Below, one piece after another: positions 1-4,759 of a stretch of 5,142 nt of DNA. Positions within the stretch are counted from its first letter, which is position 1; each line of letters starts with the position of its first letter. The notes under the pieces are model-generated. The model was not told the DNA's origin and did not search any database. It saw only the letters and a list, made by a program, of their open reading frames with translations. Source of the DNA: Candidatus Woesearchaeota archaeon (GTDB taxonomy: Archaea; Nanobdellota; Nanobdellia; Woesearchaeales; ARS49); contig JACQNB010000096.1 in assembly GCA_016203265.1 (NCBI GenBank), positions 1-5,142 on the forward strand, given 5' to 3'. A program made the position numbers and the translations under genes.

Positions 1-54
1 GTCCACACCCCCAACCATCCGGAGCATTTTCTTAGATTAAAGACACCAAAGAAC

Positions 55-474
55 TTACTTCAGCCACTTCGGCAGCACGGGCGCGATGAACGGATACAGG
101 TACGGCGAAAAGCCCGACAGCAAACCGATCACGAGCGAGTGCGTCCAGGTTTCGCCCAAACCCGCCGTGGACATCGACGAGCTCTTCAAGGCGGCAGACA
201 CGCCGTGAATCTTGATGGCCATGATCAACGCGACCGCCAAACGGATGCCGAACAAACTGCCCAAGACCGGAATCTTGGCAAGCGCGGGGAACAAGCCCAG
301 CACGAACGGCACGTTGAACGAGATGAACGTCGCGGCAATCGCGAAGATGAAGGCATGCACGCCATGACCGAACCGATGCTGCGGCACCGCGACATCGCGA
401 TGCACCAGAATCATTTCGTAGAGCCCAATCAAGGCACCGAAGAGCACTGCGGGAAGAACGACGAGTGTTGCCAT
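55..474 (-). CDS. Small four-helix membrane protein, unknown function
   Basis: A 139-residue integral membrane protein that I cannot assign to a named family. Hydrophobic segments lie at about residues 3-25, 41-62, 68-89 and 112-133, consistent with four membrane helices. The loop after helix 1 is histidine-rich: H25, then H33-R-F-G-H37-G-V-H40, directly before helix 2. The third helix ends in a KIHG motif and the fourth contains Pro, Tyr and Ser residues (SPYLYPF). The C-terminus is basic (PKWLK). I chose the ATG at 472-474. An upstream in-frame TTG at 505-507 would give 150 residues, but it touches the TATA box and would lie before the expected transcript start. The ATG has GAGG four bases upstream. 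The stop is TAA at 55-57. The gene stands alone with its own promoter. A transporter or membrane-scaffold role would be speculation. Confidence is high that it is a gene and low for any function. Confidence 0.82.
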   Translation of the reverse strand: MATLVVLPAVLFGALIGLYEMILVHRDVAVPQHRFGHGVHAFIFAIAATFISFNVPFVLGLFPALAKIPVLGSLFGIRLAVALIMAIKIHGVSAALKSSSMSTAGLGETWTHSLVIGLLSGFSPYLYPFIAPVLPKWLK

Positions 475-507
475 GATTCCTCTTTTGCGGAAGACACCCA
501 CTCGCAA

Positions 508-515
508 TATTTAAA
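508..515 (-). promoter_or_regulatory. TATA box of the four-helix membrane protein gene
   Basis: The minus strand reads TTTAAATA, matching the archaeal YTTAWATA consensus at all eight positions. Transcription would be expected to start about 26 bases downstream, near 485. That gives a leader of roughly 11 bases containing GAGG (479-482) before the ATG at 474. This spacing is the main reason for preferring the shorter start. Confidence 0.68.
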
Positions 516-570
516 GGTTACGGGAAATAACTCCTGTAGGTGACGTAGCCCGGACGCTCAGGCATCGGCA

Positions 571-666
571 CTACAATAAAAAAAAACTTACGATAAGAAA
601 ACCAATTATTCCAAACATACCAAGAAAGACCACCCAAATCACAAAAATCCGTTGTTCATCAGTCAC
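571..666 (-). CDS. Probable 31-residue single-helix membrane protein
   Basis: A short reading frame with a GTG start at 664-666 and a TAG stop at 571-573. The product begins with a polar stretch, MTDEQR, followed by about 25 almost purely hydrophobic residues (IFVIWVVFLGMFGIIGF and onward to the end), so it would be one membrane helix with its short charged end probably in the cytoplasm. An in-frame TAA sits only three codons before the GTG, so no longer form exists. Support for translation comes from AAGGTG at 672-677, five bases before the GTG, and a TATA-like box at 715-722, placed to start transcription near 692. The T-rich end of the frame encodes Phe and Leu codons, which could also be chance from a poly-A/T tract. 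I recognise no family. Small single-helix proteins often serve as subunits or regulators of larger membrane complexes, but nothing here names a partner. Confidence 0.55.
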   Translation of the reverse strand: MTDEQRIFVIWVVFLGMFGIIGFLIVSFFLL

Positions 667-671
667 AAGCG

Positions 672-677
672 CACCTT
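672..677 (-). promoter_or_regulatory. Shine-Dalgarno of the 31-residue membrane protein
   Basis: The minus strand reads AAGGTG, a five-base match (AGGTG) to the complement of the archaeal 16S rRNA 3' end. Five bases separate it from the GTG at 666. It is the main evidence that the tiny frame is translated. Confidence 0.55.
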
Positions 678-714
678 ACCATCATCATATTATATCATTC
701 ATAAACATAACTCA

Positions 715-722
715 TATTTAAC
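715..722 (-). promoter_or_regulatory. TATA-like box of the 31-residue membrane protein
   Basis: The minus strand reads GTTAAATA, seven of eight matches to YTTAWATA. Expected initiation near 692 would give a leader of about 25 bases that includes the AAGGTG at 672-677. A second AT-rich stretch at 685-692 would place initiation inside or after the start codon, so it fits less well. With the plus-strand TATA at 800-807 this makes a divergent promoter region. Confidence 0.45.
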
Positions 723-799
723 CTTATTTCATCAACTGAAGACGTGACCTTTGCAATAGGCAGACTTATGAAACACTCCCTACGTTGGCTCACGCAACC

Positions 800-807
800 T
801 TTATATA
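800..807 (+). promoter_or_regulatory. TATA box of the signal-peptide membrane protein gene
   Basis: The plus strand reads TTTATATA, a full match to YTTAWATA. Initiation is expected near 830. The ATG at 817 would therefore lie upstream of the transcript, whereas the GTG at 847 would have a leader of about 17 bases carrying a good Shine-Dalgarno. Confidence 0.7.
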
Positions 808-836
808 TTGTAGAACATGAAGCCATCCAGAAAAAT

Positions 837-842
837 AGGTGA
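837..842 (+). promoter_or_regulatory. Shine-Dalgarno that fixes the GTG start at 847
   Basis: AGGTGA is a six-base match to the complement of the archaeal 16S rRNA 3' end. It ends four bases before the GTG at 847. It lies downstream of the ATG at 817, so it cannot serve that codon, and this supports the shorter protein. Confidence 0.7.
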
Positions 843-846
843 ATGC

Positions 847-1938
847 GTGAACCTCAAAAAGATACTTCCGTTGCTCATTATTTTTGCGTTGTTCGCGGTT
901 CCCGCGGCAGCCCAGCCCTTCGGTCCCGTGAAAGCGTTGTTCACGAACATCCAAGACCTCATCGGTTCTGGACTTGACGGCATTTCCGAAAACCCGGCGA
1001 TCTGGATGAAAGTCATCTTCATCATCCTCATCTTCATCGTGCTCTACAATCTTGCCTTTAAAAAATTCATGGAGCACGCCAACAAAGGCAGCAAGATATT
1101 CTTCTCGCTCATCATCGCCATCGCGATGGTCGCGCCAATCCCGAACGCGCTCGTTGACGCCATTTTCAGGGAGCTCGCAATTGTGGGAATCATCATTTAC
1201 ATCTTGCTGGTGTTCGGCATATGGTATTTCGTGCGGAGTTTTACCAGTGCCGAAAGTGCATCTCGCGGCACCTACGGTTTCGCGGTCATCATCTGGTTGA
1301 TGGCATTAGGACTGATTTATGGCATCGCAGAACAGGTGGATATCGCATCCATCAAAACCGCAAGCGGATACATGAGCCTGTTCGCGTTCATCTGCCTCCT
1401 CTATTACGGATACAAAACCATCAGCCCCGGCGGAGAAACCGCGGTTGCCGCCAACGCCATCACGGAAGGCGCGAAAGCGACCTACCAGTCAGGCTGGGTT
1501 CCGGGCACGCAGGCATGGGAAGGCGCGAAGAAAGCACACCAACTGGACGGCATCCAACGCAAAATAACGATTCTCGACTCGGCGTCAAAACAACTTCAGG
1601 CAATCACGGCAAAACTCACCGCGCAAAAGCTCGTCAATGAAGACACAAAAATCAAGAACCAGATGGTGCAGGTCAGCAACGCCATCTACAACCTCCTCAA
1701 CGAAAAGCTCCTGAAACAAGTCGTGCACTCCAGCATCCTGACCAACTTGGAAAAGGACCTGCAAACGGTCGAAAAAGAAGCCAACGCGTTCGCGAGCTAT
1801 GACTTCCGCGCCATGGCCGCTGGAAAGGACACCACACGCATCAACAACGCAGTCAAGCTCATCAACGCGTTCTTTGGACAGAACCAGAACTTGGACAAAG
1901 TCATCGCGAACTACAAGAAAGCGCTCGGATTCAGCTAA
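847..1938 (+). CDS. Signal-peptide, five-helix membrane protein with helical cytoplasmic tail
   Basis: A 363-residue protein of unknown function. Residues 1-22 form a classic signal peptide: MNLKK, a hydrophobic core, then AAA before Q23. A short extracytoplasmic part (23-52) precedes membrane segments near 53-70, 83-101, 109-130, 143-161 and 174-189. Loops after segments 1, 3 and 5 are basic (FKKF, R130/R140, YGYK), which places the C-terminus in the cytoplasm. Residues 225-363 are polar and helix-rich with coiled-coil-like spacing of Leu, Ile and Val. The GTG start at 847 is preferred over the ATG at 817 because the latter precedes the expected transcript start, and because the signal peptide begins ideally at residue 1 from 847. 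The layout (signal, short exterior domain, clustered helices) loosely recalls VirB2/VirB6-like or pilus-platform subunits, but I see no diagnostic motif. Its TAA stop touches that of the convergent gene. Gene very likely; function unknown. Confidence 0.85.
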   Translation: MNLKKILPLLIIFALFAVPAAAQPFGPVKALFTNIQDLIGSGLDGISENPAIWMKVIFIILIFIVLYNLAFKKFMEHANKGSKIFFSLIIAIAMVAPIPNALVDAIFRELAIVGIIIYILLVFGIWYFVRSFTSAESASRGTYGFAVIIWLMALGLIYGIAEQVDIASIKTASGYMSLFAFICLLYYGYKTISPGGETAVAANAITEGAKATYQSGWVPGTQAWEGAKKAHQLDGIQRKITILDSASKQLQAITAKLTAQKLVNEDTKIKNQMVQVSNAIYNLLNEKLLKQVVHSSILTNLEKDLQTVEKEANAFASYDFRAMAAGKDTTRINNAVKLINAFFGQNQNLDKVIANYKKALGFS

Positions 1939-3825
1939 TTACTCGAACAATTTCTTCGCGGCTTCCGCGTGCGGCAGTTTCTTGGCAAGCCATTTGATCT
2001 TCGTGCTTCTGTTCATTATGCCGTTCTTGCCGTGTTCCAACGTGTGCCGGGTGGCATTGAAGAGGGGCTCCATGAATCCCTTGCGAGAGTGATTGCTCCA
2101 CGCCTCGACGATAGCCTTGGCTTCAGCCGCGTCAATCTGGTGCTGACGCGCCAGTTCGAGCGTCTGTTCTGCATACGCGCGAGCGTCTTCTTGCGTTGAC
2201 ACGCCCGCAATATGGCTGGCGTAAATTGCTTCGATGGCGTCGATATCGCTCGGCTTCACAACCAAAGGAACATCAACAGTAAAACGTTTCTGGAACGCAA
2301 CTTCGTTCAACGCGGCACCCTCAAGTACTGTCTCAAGCGCACGGATTTTCTTGCCCGCAACTGCGTTCTCGGCAGTTCGTTGCGCTTGCACCTGCGCAAG
2401 CCTTGCCTGTGTCGCGTTTCTCTCATCATACGCATTCTTTGTCAGGTCGGTGAGATAGTCAATCGTCTTCGCATCCTCCGTCGGATTCGGTCTTGCGAAC
2501 GTGAACAGGCTCTTGATGCCATCCATGAACTTGCCGAAATAGCCACGTGCCTTCAGGCGTGCATTCTCTGCCTGCACGCCCTTCAACTGCGCGCGAGTCG
2601 TGCCAAGCACTGTCCTGTGCAGTTCGCCGACCTTTTCGGCAGACGCAACGCGAGATTCCAACTGTTTGCTGTGCGCGTATTCCATCCTATGCGCGATGCT
2701 TGAATAGTAGACCTTCTCAAGGCAGTCCGCAATTTGTGCCGTGAAAGGCATTGATTCGTTAAACTTAAAACCGTATTCCTTACCTAAGACCTTGACACAA
2801 TCTTCAAAGTCGCTGATTTGCTGGCGTCTGCCCTTCAACACCTTGTGCAGGCGTTCGACGCGGTCAAGCATGCGCAGGTTGCTCGCCAAGAAGCTGTCGC
2901 GCTGGTCCTTCACGTTGGCATAATCATGAGTTACCTCGAAAAAACGCTCTGCCATCTCGTTGATACACTGAACCGGTGTTAACGGTCCCTTTTTGAGATC
3001 ATCACGGATAGCACCCGGCACTATTCCCACGGCATCTTTCACTGCGTCCAAGACCGCGTTGTATTCGAGGTCAAGTTCGTTGTGCGCGCGGTTGAGGGTT
3101 TCGAGGTCCTGTTCCTTGCTTTCGGCGTTCTTGACGGCAAGCGCATGCTTGTCCTCGAGCTCTGCCTTCTGCAACGCCAAGGAGTTAGCCCTGCTTTCCT
3201 GGTCTGCGCTGTCCTTGAAGAGCGCCTGACGGTTCTCGCGCAAGCGGTTGAGCATGTGATCATACGTGACGGTCTCATCCTGCGAGACGAGGCGCTGCTC
3301 TTCCAAGAATGCTCGGAGTTCCTTGTAACGCGCATGGCCGTTCGTCGGGTCTGCCTGTTTCACGGCAAACCTGTCAATGGTCGCGTTCCACTTCTTAATC
3401 GTGTTGAGATAGGAACGGGTGAGTTTCTGGTTCTTGTTCGTCAATGCGTCAATCGTCTCGGACGCTTGGAGTTCCTGGTCATTCATTTCCTCGAGCAAAG
3501 AACTGATGAACTGCACGTTCTGATCCAACGCCTCGCCTGCGTCCTGCAAATCACCGGTGACTTCAAGACCCGCCGCGACGGCAATATCATAGTCAACAAC
3601 GGGAACACCAGTCTTCACGATTCGCGTGCGAGAACGTTTGCCAGAAAAATCAATGCCAGCCGCGTTGAGCACATCAACGAATTCCTTGGCTTCCGCGAGC
3701 TGACGCTTGACATAGCGCAGTTCCTTGGCCTTGCCCGCGACTTGGGCCTTCAGCGCCTTGTTCAGGTCAGCTTCAGCCTCGTGCAGCTTGCGTTTCGCGT
3801 CCGTGATGTAGTCGTTGCGGTTCAT
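1939..3825 (-). CDS. Large cytoplasmic coiled-coil protein, unknown function
   Basis: A 628-residue soluble protein without a signal peptide or membrane helix. Coiled-coil-like stretches rich in Glu, Lys, Gln, Ala and Leu cover roughly residues 5-55, 95-150, 162-262, 290-350, 375-427 and 450-505. Breaks contain Gly/Pro: a basic patch with a hydrophobic run at 62-90, VGIVPG at 266-271 and KGPLTP near 279-284. Residues 429-446 (YFGKFMDGIKSLFTFARP) form a possible membrane-touching amphipathic helix. The last ~115 residues (from about 514) look like a compact helical domain rather than a rod, ending in a basic segment (KIKWLAKKLPHAEAAKKLFE). There is no Walker A/B or ABC signature, so it is not an SMC or Rad50 ATPase despite superficial resemblance. 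I start at ATG 3825, which has GTGA (3831-3834) five bases upstream and an expected leader of about 11 bases. A GTG at 3834 would add three residues and be almost leaderless. Likely a structural or scaffold protein, by inference only. Confidence 0.83.
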   Translation of the reverse strand: MNRNDYITDAKRKLHEAEADLNKALKAQVAGKAKELRYVKRQLAEAKEFVDVLNAAGIDFSGKRSRTRIVKTGVPVVDYDIAVAAGLEVTGDLQDAGEALDQNVQFISSLLEEMNDQELQASETIDALTNKNQKLTRSYLNTIKKWNATIDRFAVKQADPTNGHARYKELRAFLEEQRLVSQDETVTYDHMLNRLRENRQALFKDSADQESRANSLALQKAELEDKHALAVKNAESKEQDLETLNRAHNELDLEYNAVLDAVKDAVGIVPGAIRDDLKKGPLTPVQCINEMAERFFEVTHDYANVKDQRDSFLASNLRMLDRVERLHKVLKGRRQQISDFEDCVKVLGKEYGFKFNESMPFTAQIADCLEKVYYSSIAHRMEYAHSKQLESRVASAEKVGELHRTVLGTTRAQLKGVQAENARLKARGYFGKFMDGIKSLFTFARPNPTEDAKTIDYLTDLTKNAYDERNATQARLAQVQAQRTAENAVAGKKIRALETVLEGAALNEVAFQKRFTVDVPLVVKPSDIDAIEAIYASHIAGVSTQEDARAYAEQTLELARQHQIDAAEAKAIVEAWSNHSRKGFMEPLFNATRHTLEHGKNGIMNRSTKIKWLAKKLPHAEAAKKLFE

Positions 3826-3858
3826 CCCTTTCACTTGTGCTTTGAAGCGGAGCAGTCC

Positions 3859-3866
3859 TATATAAA
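3859..3866 (-). promoter_or_regulatory. Proximal TATA box of the coiled-coil gene
   Basis: The minus strand reads TTTATATA, matching YTTAWATA fully, with a purine-rich GGAAAGG directly upstream (3867-3873) that resembles a TFB recognition element. Initiation would fall near 3836, about 11 bases before the ATG at 3825. Confidence 0.68.
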
Positions 3867-3877
3867 CCTTTCCTTTA

Positions 3878-3907
3878 TTGTGCTACTGTATAGTGACTAC
3901 AGCACAA
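3878..3907. promoter_or_regulatory. Operator-like dyad between two TATA boxes
   Basis: Perfect 7-bp inverted arms, TTGTGCT at 3878-3884 and AGCACAA at 3901-3907, are separated by 16 bases, with arm centres about 23 bp apart (two helical turns). The spacer itself holds two smaller odd palindromes, TACTGTA (3884-3890) and TAGTGACTA (3891-3899). The site lies just upstream of the coiled-coil gene's proximal promoter. It also covers the expected start (near 3888) of a second minus-strand TATA at 3910-3917, and it lies upstream of the PAC2 side. A dimeric helix-turn-helix regulator would fit; no regulator is encoded in this window. Confidence 0.45.
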
Positions 3908-3909
3908 CC

Positions 3910-3917
3910 TATTTAAG
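3910..3917. promoter_or_regulatory. TATA-like element, possibly used in both directions
   Basis: On the minus strand it reads CTTAAATA, a full YTTAWATA match that would start transcription near 3888 as a second, distal promoter of the coiled-coil gene. On the plus strand it reads TATTTAAG, a weak match. If it worked there, initiation would be expected at about 3939, very close to the 5' edge of the folded element at 3936-4049. No better plus-strand TATA box lies between it and the PAC2 start. Confidence 0.4.
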
Positions 3918-3935
3918 CAAGCCGACGCTCGAGAA

Positions 3936-4049
3936 TGCGTTGAACGTCTCGCACTCGCGACGCTTGCCCGCATCAGCATTCGTCGCAAGCGTTCCCAGGC
4001 TGGACTCGCTGGTCCGGGCGCTCGTGCTCCGAAGTTGACGTTCAACGCA
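3936..4049 (+). ncRNA. Candidate structured RNA: three-way junction upstream of PAC2
   Basis: A 114-nt GC-rich stretch with nested complementary segments. P1 is 13 perfect pairs, 3936-3948 with 4037-4049 (TGCGTTGAACGTC and its complement). P2 is 3951-3959 with 4019-4027: four pairs, a UC/UC mismatch, then three pairs. P3 is eight perfect pairs, 3960-3967 with 3985-3992, with a 17-nt loop. P4 is six pairs including one G-U, 4000-4005 with 4012-4017, with a 6-nt loop. P2, P3 and P4 form a three-way junction; an asymmetric internal loop (2 nt and 9 nt, UCCGAAGUU) separates P1 from P2. The G-U pair in P4 would be A-C on the other strand, which slightly favours the plus strand. P1 ends at the base where the PAC2 gene's weak Shine-Dalgarno AAGG (4049-4052) begins. 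It could be a leader regulatory RNA or a separate small RNA. I tested it against tRNA, 5S rRNA, SRP RNA, RNase P and box C/D features and found none. Confidence 0.45.
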
Positions 4050-4057
4050 AGGCAACC

Positions 4058-4759
4058 ATGGAACTCTCGCAAAAGCCCAAGAACGTCACCGTCCTCACGG
4101 GCTTTCCGGGCTTCGGTTTAGTCGGAACGGTCGCGACCGGCTTCCTGATCGACCACCTCAAATGCGAGAGGATCGGCAACCACTGGTTCGAGGAGCTTCC
4201 CGCGACCGTCGCGCTGCACGACGGCAAAATCGTCGATCCCGTCGGCATCTACTATTCCAAGAAATACAACATCGTCATCGTCCACAGCATCGCGAACGTC
4301 GCGGGCGTCGAATGGCTCGCGTCCGAGGTCATCCAGAACATCTGCAAGGAATTAGGCGCGAAAGAGCTCATCGCGATTGAAGGTGTTGGATCGCAACGAC
4401 AAGACATGCAGCGCGCATTCTACTTCACGACCGACGACAAAAACGCGAAAGCGCTCACGAAAATCGGAGTCGAGGCCATGAAGGAAGGCATCATCGTCGG
4501 CGTCACGAGCTCACTCTTGCTGAAAACCAAAGTCCCCCTCACCTGTTTGTTTTCCGAAACGCACACGAACCTGCCCGACTCCAAGTCCGCCGCGAAAATC
4601 GTCGAAGTCCTGGACAAGTATCTTGGTCTTGATGTCGACTACCGGCCACTTTTGAAGCAGGCCGAAGAGTTCGAAGGCAAGATCAAGGAACTGCTTGCGA
4701 AGCAAGCCAAGGCCACGGAAGACACGGAAACGAAGAAGAACCTCAATTATATCACATAA
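4058..4759 (+). CDS. PAC2-family protein, proteasome assembly chaperone-like
   Basis: A 233-residue archaeal PAC2-family protein (COG2047 type), the family of eukaryotic proteasome assembly chaperone 2 and archaeal PbaA/PbaB-like proteins. Family hallmarks are the N-terminal TGFPGFGLVGTVA (14-26), the beta strand KYNIVIVHS (69-77), the AKELIAIEGVG strand and turn (101-111), the GVTSSLLLKTKVPLTCLFSE segment (148-167) and THTNLPDSKSAAKIVEVLDK (168-187). LGLDVDYRPLLKQAEEFE follows, and then a charged C-terminal helix and tail. Length is normal for archaeal members. It is probably cytoplasmic and may help assemble or regulate the 20S proteasome, although many archaeal members are unstudied. The C-terminus is LNYIT: Tyr is third from the end, so a proper HbYX proteasome-docking motif is absent. 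The ATG at 4058 has a weak AAGG (4049-4052). The frame stays open upstream to a TGA at 3941 but offers no ATG, GTG or TTG. Confidence 0.93.
   Translation: MELSQKPKNVTVLTGFPGFGLVGTVATGFLIDHLKCERIGNHWFEELPATVALHDGKIVDPVGIYYSKKYNIVIVHSIANVAGVEWLASEVIQNICKELGAKELIAIEGVGSQRQDMQRAFYFTTDDKNAKALTKIGVEAMKEGIIVGVTSSLLLKTKVPLTCLFSETHTNLPDSKSAAKIVEVLDKYLGLDVDYRPLLKQAEEFEGKIKELLAKQAKATEDTETKKNLNYIT

Noticed and set aside
1..27. Minus-strand ATG at 25-27 opening a frame that runs off the window
   Set aside because: Only nine codons are visible, without a clear Shine-Dalgarno, so a partial gene cannot be supported.
139..543. 134-codon plus-strand frame opposite the four-helix membrane protein
   Set aside because: It is composed of His, Arg, Gln and Glu in a low-complexity pattern typical of the reverse complement of membrane-protein codons. 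The minus-strand product is coherent and has a promoter.
548..563. Five-pair minus-strand hairpin just after the 31-residue frame, as a terminator
   Set aside because: The stem is short, includes one G-U pair, and is not followed by a T-run. Archaeal termination relies mainly on T-rich tracts, so it is not convincing.
3082..4038. 318-codon plus-strand frame antisense to the coiled-coil gene
   Set aside because: It reads the complement of Glu/Lys/Gln-rich codons, which yields Leu/Val/Phe-rich frames with few stops. It has no promoter or Shine-Dalgarno at its start, crosses the promoter region of the opposite gene and runs into the folded element.
3936..4049. The same inverted repeat read as a miniature transposon, a tRNA or a 5S rRNA
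   Set aside because: No target-site duplication flanks the 13-bp arms. There is no T-arm or anticodon arm pattern for a tRNA and no conserved 5S loop sequence. Nested internal helices fit a folded RNA better than a mobile element.
3875..4072. 65-codon minus-strand frame over the divergent gap
   Set aside because: Its sequence is Arg/Ala/Ser-rich, as expected from the complement of a GC-rich structured stretch. It starts inside the PAC2 coding sequence and has no ribosome site.
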